Source: Verrucomicrobiaceae bacterium (GTDB lineage: Bacteria; Verrucomicrobiota; Verrucomicrobiia; Verrucomicrobiales; Verrucomicrobiaceae). From it: a stretch of DNA of 64,000 bases. Below are positions 51,143 through 58,863 of this stretch, piece after piece. The notes under the pieces are model-generated. The model saw only the letters and a program-made list of their open reading frames with translations. It was not told the origin of the DNA and searched no databases. The stretch covers positions 434,001 to 498,000 of the forward strand of contig JACKQF010000003.1 of NCBI GenBank assembly GCA_024232965.1, given 5' to 3'. A program made the translations under genes and the position numbers. Within the stretch, counting starts at the first letter, position 1, and each line of letters begins with the position of its first letter.

Positions 51143-51847
51143 ATGAGCGCTGTTTTTGAATCTCTGACGCGGTTTTATCAATCCTCCATCGGCAAGAAGA
51201 CCTTGGTCGCCCTAACGGGGGCAATGTTGGTTTTGTTTGTGCTAGGGCACATGATCGGCAACCTGCTGATCTTTGTCGGACCACATGCCATTAACGAATA
51301 CGGGCACTTCCTGCAAACTGTCGGCCATGGCATGGGTGTCTGGGTAGCGCGCATCGGCCTGCTAGCGGCTGTGGTGATACACATTGTGGCAACCATCCAG
51401 CTGACCAAAGCGAATCGCGCAGCCCGCGAACAACGCTACGGATGTGAGGCGACTCAGGTGGCCTCCCGTTCCTCACGGTTCATGATCTGGAGCGGTCTGA
51501 CCCTGTTGGCTTTCATTGTTTATCATTTGCTGCACTTTACGGCACACGCTGGCAACAACTACGGTTCCTACATGACGGATTTGGATGGTCATCAGGTGCA
51601 TGACGTTTACAAAATGGTCATCGCTGGTTTCTCCTGGGCTCCGGCAGCAATCTTTTACGTGATAGCGATGCTGATGCTCTGCAGCCATCTTAGCCACGGT
51701 GTCAGCAGCCTCTTTCAGACGCTCGGTTTGGCGACAAACAAGACATGGCCTATTTTCAAATTCGTCGGGCACGCGTATGCCGCGCTGATCCTAGTTGGCA
51801 ACTGCTCCATCCCCATCGCGATCTGGGTGTTTGGCTACGGCCATTGA
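51143..51847 (+). CDS. sdhC: Succinate dehydrogenase cytochrome b subunit (b558 type)
   Basis: The 234-residue protein matches the single five-helix SdhC of the b558 family rather than a split SdhC/SdhD pair. Helices are visible at about 20-45 (TLVALTGAMLVLFVLGHMIGN), 68-90, 113-135 (FMIWSGLTLLAFIVYHLLHFT), 160-185 and 210-232. Histidines in LGHMIGN, VVIHIVATI, YHLLHF and CSHLSHG are candidate haem ligands. It anchors SdhAB and reduces the quinone pool. It starts a C-A-B gene order. Confidence 0.92.
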   Translation: MSAVFESLTRFYQSSIGKKTLVALTGAMLVLFVLGHMIGNLLIFVGPHAINEYGHFLQTVGHGMGVWVARIGLLAAVVIHIVATIQLTKANRAAREQRYGCEATQVASRSSRFMIWSGLTLLAFIVYHLLHFTAHAGNNYGSYMTDLDGHQVHDVYKMVIAGFSWAPAAIFYVIAMLMLCSHLSHGVSSLFQTLGLATNKTWPIFKFVGHAYAALILVGNCSIPIAIWVFGYGH

Positions 51848-51880
51848 TTTGCTGTTTGTCTCTGCCGTCTCTTTTCATTA

Positions 51881-53818
51881 ATGGTTCAACCTTTGCTCAC
51901 CATGTCCTTAGATTCCAAGATCCCCTCCGGCCCAATGGCTGAAAAATGGACTCGCCATAAGCGCGACTCCAAGCTGATCAATCCGAAGAACAAGCGCAAG
52001 TATTCGGTCATCGTTGTCGGCAGTGGTCTGGCGGGATCAGCCGCTGCGGCATCGCTTTCGGAGATGGGCTACAAGGTAAAGTGCTTTTGTTTCCAGGACA
52101 GTGCTCGACGCGCCCACTCCATCGCTGCACAAGGCGGAATCAACGCCGCAAAGAACTACCAGAACGATGGTGATTCCGTTCACCGTCTCTTTTACGATAC
52201 CGTGAAGGGGGGCGACTTCCGCGCCCGTGAAGCCAACGTTCATCGTCTGGCCGAAGTCAGTGTGAACATCATCGACCAATGCGTAGCTCAAGGGGTGCCC
52301 TTTGCTCGCGAATATGGCGGTGGTCTTGCAAACCGTTCCTTTGGTGGTGCTCAGGTCAGCCGCACCTTTTATGCGCGTGGTCAGACGGGGCAGCAGCTTT
52401 TGCTAGGCGCCTACTCAGCGCTGAATAAGGAGATCGCTCGCGGTGGCGTGGAGATGTATTCCCGCACAGAGATGCTGGACCTGATCGTTGTGAACGGCCA
52501 GACCAAAGGTATCGTCGTGCGCAATCTGGTGACGGGTAAGATTGACGCCCACGTCGCAGACACTGTGCTGCTCTGCACCGGCGGATACGGCAATGTTTTC
52601 TTCCTCTCCACCAACGCGATGGGTTGCAACGTGACCGCTACTTGGCGTGCGCATCGCAAGGGCGCGTTTTTTGCAAATCCGTGCTACACGCAGATTCACC
52701 CGACCTGCATTCCGGTGAGTGGTGACTACCAGAGCAAACTGACGCTCATGTCCGAGTCGCTGCGTAACGATGGTCGCGTCTGGGTGCCGAAAAAGGCAGA
52801 AGATTGCGGCAAGAATCCCGCAGACATCCCGGAGGCGGATCGGGACTACTATCTCGAGCGCAAATATCCGAGCTTCGGCAACTTGGCACCTCGCGATATC
52901 TCGTCGCGTGCCGCAAAAGAGGCCTGTGACGATGGTCGCGGCGTCGGTCCTGGCGGACGCGGCGTTTATCTAGACTTTGCCGAATCCATCCGGGATTTCG
53001 GACGTAACACGATTGCGGAACGTTACGGCAATCTTTTTGACATGTATGAGCGCATCACCGGCGAGAGCGCCTACGAGCGTCCGATGCGGATCTATCCCGC
53101 CGTCCACTATACCATGGGCGGTCTCTGGGTGGACTACAATTTGATGAGCAATCTGCCGGGCCTACACGTCTTGGGTGAGGCAAACTTCTCCGATCACGGC
53201 GCGAACCGTCTCGGTGCCAGCGCCCTAATGCAGGGCTTGGCCGATGGTTACTTCGTGATCCCAACGACGGTGGCCAACTATCTGGTCACACAAAAGCCAG
53301 GCGAAGTCACACTCGACAATCCCGAGGTGAAGAAGGCCGTTGCTGACGCTGAAGAACGCACCAAGAAACTTCTCTCTGTGAAGGGCAAGCGCTCGGTGGA
53401 TAGTTTCCACCGTGAGTTGGGCCTTTTGGTCTGGGATAAATGCGGGATGGCGCGGACACGCGAGGGTCTGCAAGAGGCCATCGACCGCATCCCTGCGTTG
53501 CGCGAGGAATTTTGGAACAACGTCACCGTTCCTGGCAGTGGCGACGCCGCGAATCAGGAATTGGAAAAGGCCGGCAGGGTCGCCGACTTCATGGAGTTCG
53601 CGGAATTGCTTTGCATTGACGCTCAGAACCGCGAGGAAAGCTGCGGTGGGCACTTCCGCGAGGAACACCAGTACCCCGATGGCGAGGCGAAACGCAATGA
53701 CCAAGACTTTAGCTACGTCGCTGCCTGGGAATACTCCGGCAATTGCAGCCAACCCAAGTTGAACAAAGAGCCATTGACCTTCGAAGAAGTGCATCTGGCC
53801 GTGCGCAGCTACAAGTAA
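51881..53818 (+). CDS. sdhA: Succinate dehydrogenase/fumarate reductase flavoprotein
   Basis: The 645-residue product (638 from the ATG at 51902) has the FAD Rossmann motif VIVVGSGLAGSAAAASLSEM, the covalent flavin histidine segment AHSIAAQGGINAA, the active-site region HYTMGGLWVDYN and the C-terminal RLGASALMQGLADGYF. Length and order match the Bacteroidetes/Bacillus-like enzyme with sdhC first. It oxidises succinate to fumarate on the cytoplasmic side. sdhB starts 17 nt downstream. Confidence 0.95.
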   Translation: MVQPLLTMSLDSKIPSGPMAEKWTRHKRDSKLINPKNKRKYSVIVVGSGLAGSAAAASLSEMGYKVKCFCFQDSARRAHSIAAQGGINAAKNYQNDGDSVHRLFYDTVKGGDFRAREANVHRLAEVSVNIIDQCVAQGVPFAREYGGGLANRSFGGAQVSRTFYARGQTGQQLLLGAYSALNKEIARGGVEMYSRTEMLDLIVVNGQTKGIVVRNLVTGKIDAHVADTVLLCTGGYGNVFFLSTNAMGCNVTATWRAHRKGAFFANPCYTQIHPTCIPVSGDYQSKLTLMSESLRNDGRVWVPKKAEDCGKNPADIPEADRDYYLERKYPSFGNLAPRDISSRAAKEACDDGRGVGPGGRGVYLDFAESIRDFGRNTIAERYGNLFDMYERITGESAYERPMRIYPAVHYTMGGLWVDYNLMSNLPGLHVLGEANFSDHGANRLGASALMQGLADGYFVIPTTVANYLVTQKPGEVTLDNPEVKKAVADAEERTKKLLSVKGKRSVDSFHRELGLLVWDKCGMARTREGLQEAIDRIPALREEFWNNVTVPGSGDAANQELEKAGRVADFMEFAELLCIDAQNREESCGGHFREEHQYPDGEAKRNDQDFSYVAAWEYSGNCSQPKLNKEPLTFEEVHLAVRSYK

Positions 53819-53835
53819 CTCTCCCGCAATACCCC

Positions 53836-54630
53836 ATGGCACTACTCAATCTTCACCTCAAAGTCTGGCGTCAGAACGGTTCCCAGCCAGGTCACTTCCA
53901 AGACATCGAAGCGCCGGAGATTCCGGATCATGCCTCGTTCCTGGAGATGATGGACATTGTTAACGAGCGGCTCATTGCTAATGGCCAAGATCCAATTGCC
54001 TTTGATCACGATTGCCGTGAAGGCATTTGCGGAGCTTGTTCCATGACCATTAATGGGATGCCTCATGGTCCAGAAAGAGCAACGACGACGTGCCAGTTGC
54101 ACATGCGTAAGTTCCGCACGGGCGATACGATTTGGATTGAGCCATTCCGTGCGCGTTCCTTTCCAGTGGTGAAGGACCTGATGGTGGATCGTGGCGCTTT
54201 CGATCGTATCATGCAGGCTGGTGGATTTGTCAGCATTCGCACAGGATCAGCTCCGGAAGGGAATAGCATTCCGATTGGCAAGGACGTCGCAGATGCAGCG
54301 ATGGATGCCGCTGCCTGCATTGGCTGTGGTGCCTGTGTGGCCTCCTGTAAAAATGCCAGCGCCATGCTTTTTGTTTCCGCAAAGGTTGGTCAGCTCAATA
54401 CCCTTCCGCAAGGGCAGCCTGAACGTCAGCGACGCACGCTTGGAATGGTGCGCCAGATGGATGCGGAAGGTTTCGGTAACTGCACCAATCAATACGAGTG
54501 CGAAGCCGCCTGCCCGAAAGAGATCAGCGTGCGCTGGATCACCAAGCTGAATCGCGACTATGCGGTGGCAGCGGTCAAGGACATCGTTGGAGCCGGTCGC
54601 CAGCAGGCGGGTGGCGAAGGTGGGGATTGA
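53836..54630 (+). CDS. sdhB: Succinate dehydrogenase/fumarate reductase iron-sulfur subunit
   Basis: The ATG at 53836 gives 264 residues. The [2Fe-2S] cysteines are in CREGICGACSMTING and the following TTTC, the [4Fe-4S] in CIGCGACVASC with a later CP, and the [3Fe-4S] in CTNQYECEAACP. It transfers electrons from SdhA to the quinone site in SdhC. It is the last gene of sdhCAB, followed by a hairpin and a palindromic repeat. Confidence 0.95.
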   Translation: MALLNLHLKVWRQNGSQPGHFQDIEAPEIPDHASFLEMMDIVNERLIANGQDPIAFDHDCREGICGACSMTINGMPHGPERATTTCQLHMRKFRTGDTIWIEPFRARSFPVVKDLMVDRGAFDRIMQAGGFVSIRTGSAPEGNSIPIGKDVADAAMDAAACIGCGACVASCKNASAMLFVSAKVGQLNTLPQGQPERQRRTLGMVRQMDAEGFGNCTNQYECEAACPKEISVRWITKLNRDYAVAAVKDIVGAGRQQAGGEGGD

Positions 54631-54665
54631 GGCTGAGTCGTCAGCGTCCAAACGCTGTTCGAGGC

Positions 54666-54686
54666 GAGATGGCGTGTTGCCATCTC
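54666..54686 (+). terminator. Hairpin after sdhCAB
   Basis: A perfect 8-bp stem GAGATGGC/GCCATCTC with loop GTGTT starts 35 nt after the sdhB stop. The following sequence (TCTGGGTGTTT) is only weakly T-rich, so termination is likely but not certain. A palindromic repeat follows 14 nt later. Confidence 0.55.
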
Positions 54687-54700
54687 TCTGGGTGTTTGGT

Positions 54701-54722
54701 GACGGATGGAAGCCGTAACGCC
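54701..54722 (+). repeat. Short palindromic repeat, copy 3
   Basis: GACGGATGGAAGCCGT followed by AACGCC, between the sdh hairpin and the convergent glycosyltransferase gene. The stem is ACGG/CCGT with a larger loop. See the copies at 14101 and 17737. Confidence 0.55.
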
Positions 54723-54740
54723 TCGTCGGTCTTGGGTGAT

Positions 54741-55940
54741 TTATATCAGGCTTTCGTATAGCTTCACGGTCTTCTCTGCGATGGAGTGCCAGCTGAAGTG
54801 ATCCACGGCGCGCGTGCGACCGGCGGCGGCCATGGCGGCACGTTTGGCGGGATCTGCCATGAGGGTGTTGATGGCCGTTGCGAGATCTTTGGCAAATTTT
54901 TCGGGCTCGGTAGCTTCGAAGGGACTCTCCGTCTGCTGTTCGATAGGGACGAGGAGTCCGGTTTCCCCGGGGATTACAACCTCTTTGATGCCGCCAACGG
55001 CGCTAGCGACGACTGCGGTCTCGCAGGCCATTGCCTCAAGGTTGATGATGCCGAAGGGCTCATAAATGGAGGGGCAGCAGAACACGTCTGCGTGGGAGTA
55101 GAGATTGATCTTCTCCGTCACGGGCAACATGGCAGGAATCCAAACGATGCCTTCGCGGTGACGTTGGGCCTCTGTTACGGCTGCCTTCATTTCTTCGGCG
55201 ATCTCTGGCGTGTCAGGCGCTCCTGCACAGAGGACGATCTGGAAGCCAGGATCCATGTGTTGAATGGCACGGACGAGATGGATGATTCCTTTTTGCCGTG
55301 TGATCCGGCCGACAAAAAGCACAAACGGCTGATTGGGATCAATGCCGTGGGTGCGCAGAACGTCTGGATTCTCGTTGTGGTGGTATTCGTCAGGGTCGAT
55401 GCCATTGTGGATGACGTGCACCTTCTTTTCGTCGATGTTGAAGAGGCGCAAAATGTCGGTTTTGGTCTCCTCCGAAACTGCGACAACAGCATCTGCCATC
55501 TCAATCGCGGTGCGCTCCAGCCAGACGGTGAAATCGTAGCCGCCACCGAGTTGCTCACGCTTCCAAGGGCGCAGCGGTTCCAGGGAGTGCACGGTCAGCA
55601 CCATTGGGATACCGTAGTTAAGCTTTGCCAAGATGCCGCCAAAGTGGGAATACCAAGTGTGCAGGTGGACGACGCTGGCGTCGATAGCGCGGGTATTGAA
55701 GTCGAGATTGCGCTGAAGGGCACCGAAGACGGACTTCAGGTGGGCAGGGGATGTCCAGCCTTCTGAGTCGAGCCCCGCACCGTGGACGGTTGGGTTGGCG
55801 TTGTTGATCTCTTGGTCGCCGAAACAACGAACCTCCACCTCAATGAGTTTGGCGAGTTCTTTGGCGAGGTATTCAACGTGAACACCTGCGCCGCCGTAGA
55901 TGTAAGGTGGGAATTCGTTGGTGAGAAAAAGGGACTTCAT
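54741..55940 (-). CDS. glgA: GT4 glycogen synthase (Corynebacterium-type GlgA/GlgM family)
   Basis: The 399-residue protein opens with LFLTNEFPPYIYGGAGVHVEYL, diagnostic of the GT4 branch of bacterial glycogen synthases, and has VHLHTWYSHFGG, VIHNGIDPDEYHH, FVGRITRQKGIIHLVRA and the nucleotide-binding EPFGIINLEAMACET. In actinobacteria these enzymes make alpha-maltose-1-phosphate or extend glycogen from ADP-glucose or UDP-glucose. It is shorter than GT5 GlgA (about 480). The neighbouring beta-CASP gene is 23 nt upstream. Confidence 0.88.
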   Translation of the reverse strand: MKSLFLTNEFPPYIYGGAGVHVEYLAKELAKLIEVEVRCFGDQEINNANPTVHGAGLDSEGWTSPAHLKSVFGALQRNLDFNTRAIDASVVHLHTWYSHFGGILAKLNYGIPMVLTVHSLEPLRPWKREQLGGGYDFTVWLERTAIEMADAVVAVSEETKTDILRLFNIDEKKVHVIHNGIDPDEYHHNENPDVLRTHGIDPNQPFVLFVGRITRQKGIIHLVRAIQHMDPGFQIVLCAGAPDTPEIAEEMKAAVTEAQRHREGIVWIPAMLPVTEKINLYSHADVFCCPSIYEPFGIINLEAMACETAVVASAVGGIKEVVIPGETGLLVPIEQQTESPFEATEPEKFAKDLATAINTLMADPAKRAAMAAAGRTRAVDHFSWHSIAEKTVKLYESLI

Positions 55941-55963
55941 TCAGGAATGGGAAAAAGGGGGGC

Positions 55964-57364
55964 TCAGAGGCTGAACTCTTGGAGGAGGTCAGGCATGATG
56001 ATCTGGCCCGTAGGATGAAGGGGTTCAAGTGCTTCTTTTAGCAAGGCCGTGCGGCTGCGCTCGCCATGAACAAGAAAGACGTGTGATTTGGATCCGTGGA
56101 TGCGGGAGAAGTAATCCAGTAGTTCGTCGTGGTCCGCGTGGCCTGAGAAAGAGTCCATGATTTCGATTTTGGCGCGCACATCAAATTCATCGCCGAGAAT
56201 TGAGACGGTGGGTTGCTTGTGGCGCAACTTCCAGCCGAGTGTGTTTTCTGCGCAGTAGCCGACGAAGAGGATGATGTTCTGTGACTTGGAGACGTTGTTG
56301 CGGAGATGATGAAGAATGCGGCCGGACTCGGCCATCCCTGAGGCGGAGATGATGATGGCGGGTCCTTTGACTTTGTTGAGGGCCTTGGATTCTTCGACAC
56401 TGCGAACGAGGCGCAATCCCTCAAAGCCAAAGGGATCATTACGCATGAAGACCGCTTCTCGAACGGAGGGCTTAAGGTCCTCAAGGTGCAGGCGGAAGAT
56501 TTCTGTGGCCTTAACTGCTAGGGGGCTGTCTACATAGGTGGGGATGGCGGGGAAGCAGTTGCTTTCCCGAAGTTTGTCGAGCGTGAAGAGCAGTTGTTGA
56601 GTTCGTTCGACCGCGAAGGCGGGGATGATGAGTTTGGCGCGGCGTTGCTGCACTTCGCGGATGATGCGGCAGATATGGTCGCTGGTGGCGGCGTCGAGTT
56701 CATGCTTCCGGCCTCCGTAAGTGCTCTCCATGATCACGTAGTCGACGTTTTCGCTCGGGGCAGCGGCCTCAAGGAGGTCGTTCTCGGGGCGTCCAACGTC
56801 GCCGGAGAATAGGAGGCGTGAGTGTTTGCCGGTCTCGCGGTCATCAATGTCTAGGATCACTTGGGCGGAGCCCAAAACGTGACCTGCGTCGATAAACGTC
56901 AGCTTCACGCCATCGGCGATCTGCATCGGGCGATTGTAGCTGAGCGTCACAAATTGCCGCATGCAGGCCTCTGCATCCTGCATGGTGTAGCTGGGTTCGA
57001 GAATCGTGAGGTCGTTCTTTTTGCGGTGGCGATTCAGCCAATCAATATCGTGTTCATGGATATGCGCTGCATCTGGTAGCATGATGCTACAGAGATCGCG
57101 GGTGGCGGGCGTGGTGAGGATATTGCCCGTAAAGCCGCGTTTGGTCAGTTGCGGAATATTGCCACTGTGATCAATGTGCGCATGGGAGAGTACGAGGACG
57201 TCGATCTTGGCGGGATCAAAGGGAAAGTCACGGTTGCGCTCCAGAGATTCTTTGCGACGTCCCTGGTATAGCCCGCAGTCGAGCAGGATATTCTGGCCAT
57301 TGACGGTGATGAGATGTTTCGAACCCGTGGTGGTGCCTGCCGCACCGCAAAATTTGATTTTCAT
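55964..57364 (-). CDS. Beta-CASP metallo-beta-lactamase RNA-processing exonuclease
   Basis: The ATG at 57364 (MKIKFCGAAGTTTGSKHLI) gives 466 residues. MBL motif VLVLSHAHIDHSGNIP (HxHxDH), FIDAGHVLGSAQVIL, LFSGDVGRPENDLL, and the beta-CASP motifs SASGMAESGRILHHL and DSFSGHADHDEL are all present, as in YSH1/CPSF73-like bacterial nucleases. It probably degrades or processes RNA in the cytoplasm. The frame extends 21 codons upstream without conserved sequence. Confidence 0.9.
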   Translation of the reverse strand: MKIKFCGAAGTTTGSKHLITVNGQNILLDCGLYQGRRKESLERNRDFPFDPAKIDVLVLSHAHIDHSGNIPQLTKRGFTGNILTTPATRDLCSIMLPDAAHIHEHDIDWLNRHRKKNDLTILEPSYTMQDAEACMRQFVTLSYNRPMQIADGVKLTFIDAGHVLGSAQVILDIDDRETGKHSRLLFSGDVGRPENDLLEAAAPSENVDYVIMESTYGGRKHELDAATSDHICRIIREVQQRRAKLIIPAFAVERTQQLLFTLDKLRESNCFPAIPTYVDSPLAVKATEIFRLHLEDLKPSVREAVFMRNDPFGFEGLRLVRSVEESKALNKVKGPAIIISASGMAESGRILHHLRNNVSKSQNIILFVGYCAENTLGWKLRHKQPTVSILGDEFDVRAKIEIMDSFSGHADHDELLDYFSRIHGSKSHVFLVHGERSRTALLKEALEPLHPTGQIIMPDLLQEFSL

Positions 57365-57496
57365 GCTTGCCCCTAGTTTGGCGGCCGCTGGTCCATCGCG
57401 GCAAGGGGAAAATGGATCGATTCGCAAAACATTCTGCGCCTAACGGTGCGCAAGATCGGTGGGGATTCATGCTTCTGGCTGTGCGTTTATTCCCAC

Positions 57497-58672
57497 ATGA
57501 TCAATCTCACCCGTCTTTATTGTGATGTCGCCCAACCTATGGATCACCTTCGCTATGGCCGCGGCCATGGTGCCCCTGCTACCGCGGCAGAGCGGCGACC
57601 GATTGTGGTTTGGAATATCACACGGCGTTGCAATCTGAAGTGTGTGCACTGCTACTCGGACTCTACTTCGGCGATGTATCCTGGCGAGTTGGACTGGGAT
57701 CAGTGCAAAGCGGTGATCGATGATCTGGCGGATTTTAAGGTCCCGGCGTTGCTACTTTCTGGGGGGGAGCCGACCATCCATCCACACTTTTTCGAGTTGG
57801 CGGAATATGCAACGGGGAAGGGGTTGCGGCTGACGCTTTCGACGAATGGTACTCTCCTTGATCCAGAGCGCGCGTCTCGGGTGAAAGACATCGGCTTCTC
57901 TTATGTGGGCATTTCTTTGGATGGTATCGGGGCAACGCACGATCACTTCCGCGGCGTGCAAGGGGCCTATGATAAGGCCGTGCAGGCATTCCGAAATTGC
58001 CGCGCCGTGGGACAAAAGGTGGGGCTGCGATTGACGTTATCTCAACACAACATTGATGATCTTGATCGTATCCTGGACCTGATCGAACAGGAGCAGATTG
58101 AGAGAGTTTGTTTTTACCACCTCGTGTACAGCGGGCGCGGGTCGAATCTCTTGGAAGTCCCGCACGAAAAGACTCGGGAGGCGATTGACAAGATTCTAGC
58201 GCGCACGGCTCAATGGGCTGCCACTGGCCAGCCACGAGAGGTGCTAACGGTGGATCAGCCTGTGGACGGTCCGTATCTCTATATGAAGCTGTTGGGGGAG
58301 AATCCAGAACGCGCGGCGAAGGCCATGGAGTTGCTGGAATGGAATGGCGGCGGAAAAAACAGCTCGGGGACTGGTATCAGCAATATCGACACCCAAGGCA
58401 ATGTGCATCCGGACCAATTCTGGCAGGAATTGACCCTTGGCAATGTGAAGGAACGTCCGTTTAGCGAGATCTGGACGAATCGCGAAAACGCCACTCTGGC
58501 AGCGCTGCGGGATCGTTCCCAACACATGAAGGGGCGCTGTGCAGGCTGTCGCTTCCTCAACGTCTGCGGCGGCGGCTTCCGCGTGCGGGCCATGCAGATG
58601 ACGGGTGACCTTTGGGCACCTGATCCATCGTGTTATCTCAATGATGAGGAGATCGGACTAGCTGCGCAGTAA
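57497..58672 (+). CDS. Radical SAM enzyme, AhbC/NirJ-like (alternative haem synthesis)
   Basis: The ATG at 57497 gives 391 residues. It starts INLTRLYCDVAQPMDHLRYG, then RRPIVVWNITRRCNLKCVHCYSDS with the radical SAM CxxxCxxC cluster. The C-terminal auxiliary cluster is CAGCRFLNVCGGGFRVRA with a later cysteine in PDPSCYL. This N-terminal pattern resembles AhbC/NirJ enzymes that remove propionate side chains from didecarboxysirohaem. No other ahb gene is in the window. A peptide-modifying SPASM enzyme is the alternative. Confidence 0.8.
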   Translation: MINLTRLYCDVAQPMDHLRYGRGHGAPATAAERRPIVVWNITRRCNLKCVHCYSDSTSAMYPGELDWDQCKAVIDDLADFKVPALLLSGGEPTIHPHFFELAEYATGKGLRLTLSTNGTLLDPERASRVKDIGFSYVGISLDGIGATHDHFRGVQGAYDKAVQAFRNCRAVGQKVGLRLTLSQHNIDDLDRILDLIEQEQIERVCFYHLVYSGRGSNLLEVPHEKTREAIDKILARTAQWAATGQPREVLTVDQPVDGPYLYMKLLGENPERAAKAMELLEWNGGGKNSSGTGISNIDTQGNVHPDQFWQELTLGNVKERPFSEIWTNRENATLAALRDRSQHMKGRCAGCRFLNVCGGGFRVRAMQMTGDLWAPDPSCYLNDEEIGLAAQ

Positions 58673-58773
58673 TTACCGACCTGGGCGGTTGGACTGCGGC
58701 TGCGAATTCGGAGAGAGACGGGCACTTGCGCTAAAATAGCGAGAAAAATCGAGGGTTTGGGCGCGGCGTCCGA

Positions 58774-58854
58774 TAAGGAGTTCTTGCTTTATTCACAAAA
58801 AACCGCCAAAAATGAGCGCTTCTCGTCTAGACGAGTCGAATAAAGAACTCCTTA
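58774..58854 (+). promoter_or_regulatory. Structured leader hairpin of the Sel1-repeat gene
   Basis: The arm TAAGGAGTTC (58774-58783) plus TTTATTC (58788-58794) pairs with the contiguous GAATAAAGAACTCCTTA (58838-58854), with TTGC bulged out: 17 paired bases. Inside lie AAAAAACCGCCAAAAA (58797-58812) and a perfect palindrome CTCGTCTAGACGAG (58822-58835). The structure ends 9 nt before the start codon. The 5' arm contains AAGGAG, the 3' arm its complement. A leader control element or attenuator is inferred. Confidence 0.65.
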
Positions 58855-58863
58855 GCCAACCCT

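Noticed and set aside
54786..55766. A 326-codon plus-strand frame opposite the glycogen synthase
   Set aside because: The minus-strand GT4 protein is complete with motifs; the opposite frame is low in recognisable features.
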